This document shows, one piece after another, positions 1 through 5,455 of a stretch of 6,063 bases of DNA (within the stretch, counting starts at the first letter, position 1; each line of letters opens with the position of its first letter). The position numbers and the translations under genes are program-made. Where the stretch lies: the NCBI GenBank assembly GCA_936941515.1, contig CAKZJI010000314.1, positions 1 through 6,063 of the forward strand, given 5' to 3'. The notes beneath the pieces are model-generated. The model was not told where the DNA came from. It saw nothing but the letters and a program-made list of their open reading frames with translations, and made no database searches. Source of the stretch: an uncultured Propionibacteriaceae bacterium. Lineage in GTDB: Bacteria; Actinomycetota; Actinomycetes; Propionibacteriales; Propionibacteriaceae.

Positions 1-341
1 CCCTCCGCGACGCCGTGGCCAACGTCGACTCCGACCTGATGGAGATGGCCCGGCTGTTCCGATTCGGGCTGTGGGGGACGGTGCGTCGGGTGATCGTCCC
101 CGCGGTGGTGCCCCCGGTGCTGTCCGCGGTCACAGTGGCCGTCGGCCAGTCCATTCGGCTGACGGTCATGGCCGAGCTGCTGAGCACCACCACCGGCATG
201 GGCGCAGAGGTGCAGCGGGCCCGAACCAATCTGGAGACCGCCGACGTCTTCGCCCTGTCCGTCGTCATGGCGGCCCTGACCCTGGCCCTGGAGCTGCTGT
301 TCCTGCGACCCGCCCGGCGAAGGCTGGAACGCTACAGATGA
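1..341 (+). CDS. ABC transporter permease, SsuC/TauC-like (partial, 3' end only)
   Basis: This is the C-terminal 112 residues of a binding-protein-dependent transport permease; the start lies before the window and the first whole codon begins at base 3. Near the left edge is an EAA-type cytoplasmic loop (EMARLFRFG...IVP, visible residues 14-33), which contacts the ATPase subunit in this family. It is followed by a hydrophobic segment (about 34-60), a MAELL...GMGAEV stretch, and a last membrane helix (about 84-103) ending in an Arg-rich tail. The 'AELL...GMG' stretch followed by a final helix after 'ADVFAL' is typical of SsuC/TauC/nitrate-type permeases (BPD_transp_1 family), which import sulfonates, taurine, nitrate or thiamine precursors. 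The substrate cannot be told from this fragment, and the ATPase and binding protein would be expected upstream. It ends in TGA at 339-341. It is 73 bases from the next gene and functionally unrelated to it. Confidence 0.88.
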   Translation, partial: LRDAVANVDSDLMEMARLFRFGLWGTVRRVIVPAVVPPVLSAVTVAVGQSIRLTVMAELLSTTTGMGAEVQRARTNLETADVFALSVVMAALTLALELLFLRPARRRLERYR

Positions 342-344
342 GCC

Positions 345-400
345 CTTCTCGTGTTTAGATATCAACGTAAGAATATTCGTCCTCAAGAGGAAGCGCTGAT
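345..400 (+). promoter_or_regulatory. AT-rich intergenic block, candidate promoter/operator for the M23 gene
   Basis: The gap between the permease stop and the peptidase holds a 30-base stretch (351-380) that is 70% A/T inside otherwise GC-rich DNA. It contains two perfect palindromes, GATATC (358-363) and GAATATTC (371-378), with centres 14 bp apart. No confident -35/-10 pair can be drawn. TAGATA at 356-361 is the best -10-like string. A small inverted repeat, TCCTC-AA-GAGGA (380-391), overlaps a purine-rich stretch. I infer a promoter because the two flanking genes have unrelated roles, but no motif proves it. Confidence 0.3.
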
Positions 401-414
401 GCAGGCGGCCGTGC

Positions 415-1455
415 GTGACGTCAGTACTGTGCGGAGGAGTGTTGGCTGGCAGGTTGCGTTCTCTGATGGCGGCGGTGAGCGCCGTCGTGATCGTCGGTGG
501 AGCCATGGCTCTCACGCTGCTGCGTCCAGCGGCCCAGCAGAACGTCGACATCATGCCGCTGGCCACTGACGCTCCAACCACCTCGCTTGGCCGCCCCCTG
601 TTCGCCAGTTCGGCGCCTCCCATGGCCAGCCCATCGGATGGGGTGGCCCCCCACGACGACGAGTCCGCCCCCGGTGAGGACACCACGCAGCTCAACGTCC
701 CCGACAGCATCCTCACCCAGCAGGTTCCCGACGGGCCTGCCGTGGGCGGCGATCGGTTGTCCAATCCAGTCGCCGCCTCCGTCATGGCAGGTTTCGGGAC
801 GCGCTACTACCCGGTGCTGAAGACCTGGAAAATGCACACGGGACTTGATTTCGCAGCCGACTGCGGCACCCCGGTCGGCACCGCCGCGCCCGGTGTCGTG
901 GTCAGCACCGGCTGGGCGGGCGGCAACGGCGTGCAGGTGCGCGTGGATCACGGAGAGGTCTCCGGGCAGCGGGTTGTCACCACTTACAGCCACCTGTCGG
1001 TCATCGGCGTCACAACGGGGCAGCAGATCCAGGCACATCAGGGCGTGGGCCTCGTGGGGGACAGCGGATACGCCACCAGCTGCCACCTGCATTTCGAGGT
1101 GATCGCCGACGGCGACTTCCAGGATCCGGCGCTGTGGCTGACCCCCGATCCGGCGACCGCAAGCCCATCCCCGACCGCATCGCCGTCGGGTGAGCCGTCG
1201 CCTGAGCAGCCGACCAGCGACCCAGAGCCGACGGCAACCCCGTCGGGCGGGCCGACCTCACCGACGAAGACTCCGCCGAACACCAGCCCACCCTCACCGA
1301 AGCCGAGGCCCTCCACCACCGACGAACCATCCCAGACACCGCCTGCGCCCACGGGGGAGCCGACCCAGCCAAGCGAGTCGCCGAAGCCGACGGAGCCAAT
1401 GACCACCAGGTCGACGTCGGAGCCACCCCCATCCGATTCCAGCGACTCCAGTTGA
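415..1455 (+). CDS. M23-family metallopeptidase (LytM/lysostaphin-type), membrane-anchored or secreted, with Pro/Thr/Ser-rich tail
   Basis: This is a predicted zinc endopeptidase that cuts peptide cross-links of peptidoglycan outside the membrane. From the start used (346 aa): an Arg-containing N-terminus, a hydrophobic segment at about 16-37 acting as signal peptide or anchor, a variable linker (about 40-115), the M23 domain (about 117-242) and a disordered tail rich in Pro, Thr, Ser and Glu (243-346). The zinc and catalytic signature is intact: HTGLD (His141, Asp145), His193 in YSHLS, and CHLHFE (His224, His226). Cys150 and Cys223 flank the active site and may form a disulfide. The N-terminus is uncertain. 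GTG at 415 follows AGGCGG (403-408) at a good distance. TTG 442, TTG 454 and ATG 466 are in-frame alternatives, and GGAGGAG (433-439) lies just before the TTGs. All keep the hydrophobic segment. The PBP gene follows after 65 bases, a natural functional partner. The family call is firm; the exact substrate is inferred. Confidence 0.93.
   Translation: MTSVLCGGVLAGRLRSLMAAVSAVVIVGGAMALTLLRPAAQQNVDIMPLATDAPTTSLGRPLFASSAPPMASPSDGVAPHDDESAPGEDTTQLNVPDSILTQQVPDGPAVGGDRLSNPVAASVMAGFGTRYYPVLKTWKMHTGLDFAADCGTPVGTAAPGVVVSTGWAGGNGVQVRVDHGEVSGQRVVTTYSHLSVIGVTTGQQIQAHQGVGLVGDSGYATSCHLHFEVIADGDFQDPALWLTPDPATASPSPTASPSGEPSPEQPTSDPEPTATPSGGPTSPTKTPPNTSPPSPKPRPSTTDEPSQTPPAPTGEPTQPSESPKPTEPMTTRSTSEPPPSDSSDSS
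1141..1452 (+). repeat. Low-complexity Pro/Thr/Ser-rich coding tract (M23 protein tail)
   Basis: This in-frame tract encodes residues 243-346 of the M23 peptidase. It consists almost entirely of Pro, Ser, Thr, Glu and a few Gly, with imperfect units such as TASPSP, PSGEPSPEQP, EPTQPSESP and PKPTEP. At DNA level it is built from irregular ccg/tcg/acg-type codons rather than exact tandem copies. Such tails are usually unfolded spacers or O-mannosylation targets in actinobacterial envelope proteins; here that is inference. Confidence 0.8.
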
Positions 1456-1476
1456 TCACGGAATAGCCAGAGCCCA

Positions 1477-1487
1477 CCCAGGCTGGG
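1477..1487. other. Short inverted repeat between M23 and PBP genes
   Basis: The 65-base gap between the two cell-wall genes contains CCCAG-G-CTGGG. The stem is short, the usable loop is at most 3 bases and no T-run follows, so it is a weak terminator candidate at best. Nothing else stands out in the gap apart from the promoter-like hexamer described separately. Confidence 0.2.
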
Positions 1488-1505
1488 GCAGCATGGGATT
1501 CAGCG

Positions 1506-1521
1506 CATAGTCTGGTTCCCA
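1506..1521 (+). promoter_or_regulatory. Candidate -10 element for a leaderless PBP transcript
   Basis: TAGTCT (1508-1513) fits the actinobacterial TANNNT -10 pattern and ends exactly 7 bases before the ATG at 1521, so transcription would begin at or next to the start codon. CATAGT (1506-1511) is an overlapping 4/6 match to TATAAT. No good -35 is seen at the usual distance (the region near 1483-1490 is G-rich). There is no Shine-Dalgarno in the 20 bases before the ATG. In-frame codons back to the TAG at 1464 contain no ATG, GTG or TTG, so this start is forced. Confidence 0.4.
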
Positions 1522-3830
1522 TGGCTACGCAGGATCTACGGCCCGGAGCACCCCAGCAGCCTGGGAAACCACACCCTGACCAGGGGGGAAAGAAGGAAGG
1601 CAAGGGCAAGAAGAAGGGCAACGTCTCTCGCGCCCGCAAGATCTGGGGGCGGATCGGGATCGTCAGTCTGGTGTTGTTCCTGATCGTCGGGTTATCCGGC
1701 ATCGGCACCTTCATGTACCTCTACGCCACCACCAAGCTGCCTGATCCCAACAGCGACTTCACCACCAACACCACATTCATCTACTACAACGACGGTGAAT
1801 CCCAGCTGGGGTCGCTGGCCGTGCAGAACCGCGTCACCCTGGACTATTCGGAGATGCCTCAGCTGATGAAGGATGCGGTGGTCGCAGCCGAGAATTCGAC
1901 GTTCTTCACAGATCCTGGCATCTCACTGCCTGGCATGGCCCGCGGCATGTGGACGATTCTGCGTGGCGGTGACCTGCAGGGTGGCTCCACGATCACCCAG
2001 CAGTACATCAAGATCCTCTACCTGGACTCCGAGCGCACTGCATCCCGCAAGATCCGTGAGCTGATCCTGGCCATGAAAATGGGACGAGAGGTTCCGAAGG
2101 AGAAGATCCTGGAGGGCTATCTCAACACCATCTACTTCGGTCGCGGCGCCTACGGCATTGAGGCGGCCGCGAAGTCGTACTTCCTGAAGTCCGCATCCGA
2201 GCTAACCCTGCCGGAGACTGCGACGCTGGCGGCGATCCTCAACAACCCGGCAGGCCTGAATCCGTCGGGTGGGAAGGCGAACCGTGAACGGCTGCTCGGC
2301 CGCTACCAATACGTGCTGCAGCAGATGCTGGACAACGGCTACATCAGCCAGGCCGACTTCGCCGCAGCTCATCCCGCGCTGCCGGAGTTCCCGGAGGTTC
2401 CCGTCTCCGACCGCTACGGAGGCCCGAAGGGGCACCTGATCTCAGCCGTCGAGTCCGAACTGTCGAGGCTGGGATTCAGCGATGCCGAGATCCAGGGCGG
2501 GGGCCTGAAGGTGATCACCACCCTCGACCAGAAGATGCAGGACGCGGCCGTGGAGGTGGCGCAGAAATACACTGAGCAGGCGGCGAACGACGCCAAATCC
2601 AAACCGGATGCGGCAGACCTGCACGCCGCGATCTCATCGGTTGACACCTCAACCGGCGGCATCCTGGCCATGTACGGTGGCCCCGACTACACCCAGAGCA
2701 CCCGAAACTGGGCCACGACGCCCAGGCCTGCCGCATCGACGTTCAAGGCCTTTGCCGCTGTCGCCGGGCTGCGGAACGACTACTCTCTGAACAGCAGGCT
2801 CAACGGAAACACGTTCACCCCGCGCGGTGAGCCCGTACCGATCCGCAATGAGTTCAGCGAGCAGTACGGCGAGGTCACCTTGCGAAAGGCCGTCGCGGAG
2901 TCCATCAACACCGCGTTCGTGGACATGACCCAGTCGATGAAGGATGGCCCGAATGAGGTGATCAAGGCAGCCAATGACGCAGGTGCGCCGACTGGGCCCG
3001 GATGGGATGCCAACAATCGAGTCGCGCTGGGAGTGGCGGAGGTCAGCCCCCTGGACATGGCCAATGCCTACGCGACATTTGCGGACTCGGGGAAGCGCAA
3101 GGATGTTCACATCGTCGCCAAGGTCATGGATCGTGAGGGGAAGGTCCTGCACGAGGCCAAGACGGAGGGAACCCAGACCATTGACGAGAACGTCGCGGCG
3201 AATGTCACCGATGCCCTGACCTCCGTCGTCTCGGAGGGCACAGGAACCAAGGCCTCGTCGCTGAAGCGCCCCGTCGCAGGCAAGACCGGCACCAACGGTG
3301 TGGATGACTCCATCACCTCGGCATGGTTCGTCGGCTACACGAAGCAGATCTCGACGGCTGTCATGTACGTGGCAGGAGACTCCGGGAACGAGAATCTCGA
3401 TATCTACAAGAAACCTGGGGACAAGACGTTCTTTGGCTCCGGCTATCCGCTGATGACGTGGGTGGAGTACATGAAGGCCGCCACCGAGGGGCAGCAGGTT
3501 CTGGAATTCGACAAGCCCAAACCGATCAAGGGCAAGTCGCCGGAGCCGTCGGCGCAGCCGACGCAGTCCCCCAGGGTGGAGGAGACACCGCAGCCCACGG
3601 AGGAGCAGACGCAGCCCACAAAGGAGCCAAGGGCTGAGGTCAGCAGCCCACAGCCAAGCGCGTCCCCAACCCAGGGACGGTCGCAGGAGCCACGCCCCAC
3701 GACCAGGCCAACCGCTGATCGGCCGACGGCCACGCCGACGCAGGAACCCATCGATCCCCCGGAGCGGAGGCAGCCCAGCCAGCCTGCGAATCCGCGGCCA
3801 TCTGGCGGTGGCGACAACCAGGAGGAGTGA
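1521..3830 (+). CDS. Class A penicillin-binding protein (bifunctional GT51 transglycosylase / D,D-transpeptidase), PonA-type
   Basis: This bifunctional murein synthase polymerises lipid II into glycan strands and cross-links them on the outer face of the membrane. Order in the 769 aa: a Lys/Gly/Pro-rich cytoplasmic N-terminus (1-40), one membrane anchor (about 44-68), a GT51 domain (about 85-255), a linker, a transpeptidase domain (about 369-650) and a disordered Pro/Thr/Gln/Glu tail (about 665-769). GT51 signatures: catalytic Glu124 in ENSTFF, GGSTITQQYIK (154-164), RKIRE (176-180), and YLNTIYFGRGAYGIEAA (200-216). Transpeptidase signatures: STFK with nucleophile Ser406 and Lys409, SIN (461-463) and KTGT (588-591). 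All are present, so both activities are expected. The GT51 motif carries Asn125 where many homologues have Asp (ED..F). No PASTA domain is visible. The start is forced and lacks a ribosome-binding site. The M23 peptidase upstream suggests coordinated wall remodelling. Confidence 0.98.
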   Translation: MATQDLRPGAPQQPGKPHPDQGGKKEGKGKKKGNVSRARKIWGRIGIVSLVLFLIVGLSGIGTFMYLYATTKLPDPNSDFTTNTTFIYYNDGESQLGSLAVQNRVTLDYSEMPQLMKDAVVAAENSTFFTDPGISLPGMARGMWTILRGGDLQGGSTITQQYIKILYLDSERTASRKIRELILAMKMGREVPKEKILEGYLNTIYFGRGAYGIEAAAKSYFLKSASELTLPETATLAAILNNPAGLNPSGGKANRERLLGRYQYVLQQMLDNGYISQADFAAAHPALPEFPEVPVSDRYGGPKGHLISAVESELSRLGFSDAEIQGGGLKVITTLDQKMQDAAVEVAQKYTEQAANDAKSKPDAADLHAAISSVDTSTGGILAMYGGPDYTQSTRNWATTPRPAASTFKAFAAVAGLRNDYSLNSRLNGNTFTPRGEPVPIRNEFSEQYGEVTLRKAVAESINTAFVDMTQSMKDGPNEVIKAANDAGAPTGPGWDANNRVALGVAEVSPLDMANAYATFADSGKRKDVHIVAKVMDREGKVLHEAKTEGTQTIDENVAANVTDALTSVVSEGTGTKASSLKRPVAGKTGTNGVDDSITSAWFVGYTKQISTAVMYVAGDSGNENLDIYKKPGDKTFFGSGYPLMTWVEYMKAATEGQQVLEFDKPKPIKGKSPEPSAQPTQSPRVEETPQPTEEQTQPTKEPRAEVSSPQPSASPTQGRSQEPRPTTRPTADRPTATPTQEPIDPPERRQPSQPANPRPSGGGDNQEE
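3513..3827 (+). repeat. Low-complexity Pro/Thr/Gln/Glu-rich coding tract (PBP tail)
   Basis: This tract encodes residues 665-769 of the PBP, after the transpeptidase domain. Imperfect units recur: PSAQPTQSP, TPQPTEEQTQPTKEP, PQPSASPTQ and RPTADRPTATPTQEP. It ends with GGGDNQEE. Repeats are degenerate at DNA level (for example, variants of cagccgacgcag and cagcccac). Pro/Thr-rich C-terminal extensions are common on actinobacterial class A PBPs and may span or bind the wall; that role is inferred. Confidence 0.8.
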
Positions 3831-3860
3831 CGTTTGGGCCCTGCGCAAGGGCGTGAGACG
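3831..3860 (+). terminator. Possible hairpin terminator after the PBP gene
   Basis: Starting right after the TGA, GCCCT (3838-3842) and AGGGC (3848-3852) form a perfect 5-bp stem over the loop GCGCA. An outer CGTTT (3831-3835) can pair with AGACG (3856-3860) using one G-U pair, separated by a small internal loop. No T-run follows, so this is at most a hairpin of the T-less kind seen in GC-rich genomes. It fits with the next gene having its own promoter. Confidence 0.3.
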
Positions 3861-3882
3861 CAGAATCGGCCATATGGGCGAC

Positions 3883-3918
3883 TTGTGGCCAGCCGTGGAC
3901 AATAGTTAACTGTTGCCA
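3883..3918 (+). promoter_or_regulatory. Candidate promoter for a leaderless transcript of the 465-aa unknown gene
   Basis: TTGTGG (3883-3888) and TTAACT (3906-3911) are separated by exactly 17 bases, and the -10-like hexamer ends 6 bases before the ATG at 3918. Both boxes are only partial matches to TTGACA/TATAAT. No Shine-Dalgarno precedes the ATG. An in-frame TAG at 3903-3905 with no other start codon after it forces this start. Together this suggests transcription beginning at the ATG. Confidence 0.45.
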
Positions 3919-5315
3919 TGACATATGGGGTGGTGCCTCCGGCTGAACAACGTGTGATGCTCAACGAGTTCGATGCGGTTGAGCAGGCGCGGATCTGGCT
4001 GGACTACGGGCCGGAGGCGGCAACTCAGATCTTCGTCGGCTATCTGCGGATGGCCCGGCTGTTCGGGGACACGGTCGTGTTCAACCGGTCGCAGGTGCTG
4101 GATGGCATCGTGATGCTGTCCCTTGGGCCGGCTGGTGTGCGTCGCGCTCTGGGTGTTGGATGCGATGAGCCGATGCCAGTCACCATCCTGTGCTCCCGGG
4201 AGTCACCGCCGTCGGCGCCGCTGGAGCGGATCATCTCGGCGGAGATCAGTGCGGTTGATGCGCTGCCGAACTCGTCGGCGGCCTATGCGCTGCATCCGAC
4301 GAGTGTCCCGCCCGAGACGCAGTGGATGTACTTCGACAATGAGGAGCACCGGCGCTACGTGGAGACCGCCGGGGTGGAGCAGCGGGTCTATTCGTCCTAT
4401 CGCTTCGACTTGGAGGCCAGGCGGGGCATGTGGCGTGAGGCGATCCAGCAGGGCAAGTTCCAGCTGGAGTACTGGAGTCCGCTGAGCTTTGACATGTCTG
4501 CGTTGCTGAACCTCAGCTTCAACCCGGACATTCCGGGATTGGTTGCCGAGGAGCGGGCGCTCGTCGAGTCGGTACTGGCAAACTTTGGCCCTGAAGGTTT
4601 CAATGCGCTGTTTGATCGCTCGGCGGCACTGGAGTTCGTCGCTGGACTGCCGGCGGATGCCCACGCGCGACGGGCGGTGATGGACTGGTGGGATGCCGCG
4701 TATCGTGAGGGCTTGGCGGCGTCGAACCGGTGCAAGCCGATCCGGTTGACGCCGTTCACAGAGGCCGCATACGGGGATCGGGTGGTGCTGGCTCGGGCGC
4801 TTGGCCTGTTGTCGGAATATCAGCCATGGCGGCAGCGGTTGCGGCAGTGGGTCGCCTGGCGGCTTGGCTTCGGCGACCAGTGGCGGCAGGGCCGGATCTG
4901 GTTCAGCGGCGACGTCGTCGACATCCTGCGGGAGATGGACGCCGAGATCTTCAGCAAGCTGATCCACTTGACCGAGGCTGCCCGGGACCGGTTCTGGGCG
5001 GAGCCGACGCGGGCGGCGGTCTACGATCTGACGCTGGCTGCGCGGGAGCATTGGCAGCCCCTGGTGACGCGACACCACCGCTCCCGGGCGCTGCTGCTTA
5101 CCGTCGCCATCGCTGCGCTCCTCATCGGCGTCGCGGTGCTGGCCCAGGCCCTCGCAGGCTCGTACGGCGGGACCGGCTGGTGGATCCTCCTGGCGACGCT
5201 GGCGGGCTTCCTGATCGGCGGTCCGCTGGCGCGCAAGGTCCGCGGGCTGTGGCTGCTGCGTCCATGGAGCGTGTACGGGACCGTCATCTTCAAGGCCAAC
5301 GAGAACGGCCGCTGA
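3918..5315 (+). CDS. Uncharacterised Trp-rich protein with C-terminal two-helix membrane hairpin
   Basis: I do not recognise this 465-aa protein. Residues 1-385 appear soluble and mixed helical, without a signal peptide, so the bulk should be cytoplasmic. A hydrophobic-polar block at about 36-72 (YLRMARLFGDTVVFNRSQ, then LDGIVMLSLGP) looks like a conserved core and recalls unnamed actinobacterial proteins, but I cannot name a family. There are 17 Trp (about 3.7%), clustered at 304-328 (PWRQRLRQWVAWRLG...QWRQGRIWF), possibly an amphipathic membrane-facing segment. Two membrane helices follow at about 391-413 and 421-438. They are flanked by RHHRSR (385-390) and RKVR (439-442), so both ends should be inside, and the last 27 residues return to the cytoplasm. 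No kinase, nuclease, protease or glycosyltransferase motif is visible. It has its own likely promoter and lies between the PBP and a GT87-like gene, which hints at an envelope role without proving it. Codon use resembles the neighbours. Confidence 0.87.
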   Translation: MTYGVVPPAEQRVMLNEFDAVEQARIWLDYGPEAATQIFVGYLRMARLFGDTVVFNRSQVLDGIVMLSLGPAGVRRALGVGCDEPMPVTILCSRESPPSAPLERIISAEISAVDALPNSSAAYALHPTSVPPETQWMYFDNEEHRRYVETAGVEQRVYSSYRFDLEARRGMWREAIQQGKFQLEYWSPLSFDMSALLNLSFNPDIPGLVAEERALVESVLANFGPEGFNALFDRSAALEFVAGLPADAHARRAVMDWWDAAYREGLAASNRCKPIRLTPFTEAAYGDRVVLARALGLLSEYQPWRQRLRQWVAWRLGFGDQWRQGRIWFSGDVVDILREMDAEIFSKLIHLTEAARDRFWAEPTRAAVYDLTLAAREHWQPLVTRHHRSRALLLTVAIAALLIGVAVLAQALAGSYGGTGWWILLATLAGFLIGGPLARKVRGLWLLRPWSVYGTVIFKANENGR

Positions 5316-5346
5316 CGGCGGGGATCGTCGCAGGCTAGGTGCTGCG

Positions 5347-5367
5347 CGGCAGGGAGTCAGTCTGCCG
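5347..5367 (+). terminator. Hairpin after the unknown gene, possible terminator
   Basis: CGGCAG (5347-5352) and CTGCCG (5362-5367) are perfect inverted copies around a 9-base loop, about 30 bases after the stop codon. A G-U pair can extend the stem inward. A competing small hairpin, CTGC-GCG-GCAG (5342-5352), shares one arm. There is no T-run. Its position between two + strand genes suits a terminator, but a stem of this size can arise by chance in GC-rich DNA. Confidence 0.35.
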
Positions 5368-5441
5368 GAGCATCGCCCGTCCGTCCACAGTCGAGTTCTG
5401 GGTGATGTGGATGGCTGCGCGGAACTGTGGGCGCGACGCTC

Positions 5442-5455
5442 TACGCTGTAGGCCA
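5442..5455 (+). promoter_or_regulatory. Candidate -10 element for a leaderless GT87-like transcript
   Basis: TACGCT (5442-5447) matches TANNNT and ends 7 bases before the ATG at 5455, the same spacing as at the PBP gene. GGAACT (5421-5426), 15 bases upstream, is a poor match to a housekeeping -35 but recalls the GGAAC box of ECF-sigma promoters; the spacing is slightly short. An in-frame TAG at 5449-5451 rules out any earlier start. The AGG at 5450-5452 is too close to act as a ribosome-binding site. The rest of the 139-base gap (5316-5454) holds only the hairpin noted separately. Confidence 0.4.

Noticed and set aside
1141..1455. Possible CRISPR-like or tandem-repeat array
   Set aside because: The repetition is at protein level (Pro/Ser/Thr units) with irregular DNA copies and no constant repeat and spacer lengths. 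The same holds for 3513-3827.
1688..1698. TTATCC string resembling a DnaA box
   Set aside because: Only the first six of nine consensus bases match, it is single, and it lies inside the PBP membrane-anchor coding sequence.
1010..1714. Open frame on the - strand across the M23 tail and the PBP start
   Set aside because: It runs opposite the repetitive Pro/Ser/Thr tail, and the low-complexity composition keeps the frame open by chance.
2649..3902. Long open frame on the - strand (417 codons) opposite the PBP gene
   Set aside because: It is a shadow of the PBP gene in GC-rich DNA: the protein is Arg/Leu/Gly-rich without recognisable domains, while the + strand frame carries all PBP catalytic motifs.
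3918..5315. Idea that the unknown gene is a phage-defence effector because of its C-terminal membrane hairpin
   Set aside because: No nuclease, NTPase, TIR, protease or nucleotide-sensing motif is visible and no partner gene of that kind lies nearby. The membrane hairpin alone is not enough.
4730..5338. Second + strand frame (202 codons) inside the unknown gene
   Set aside because: Composition is Gly/Ala/Arg-rich as expected for an off-frame reading of GC-rich codons, and it would break the membrane hairpin that the main frame encodes.
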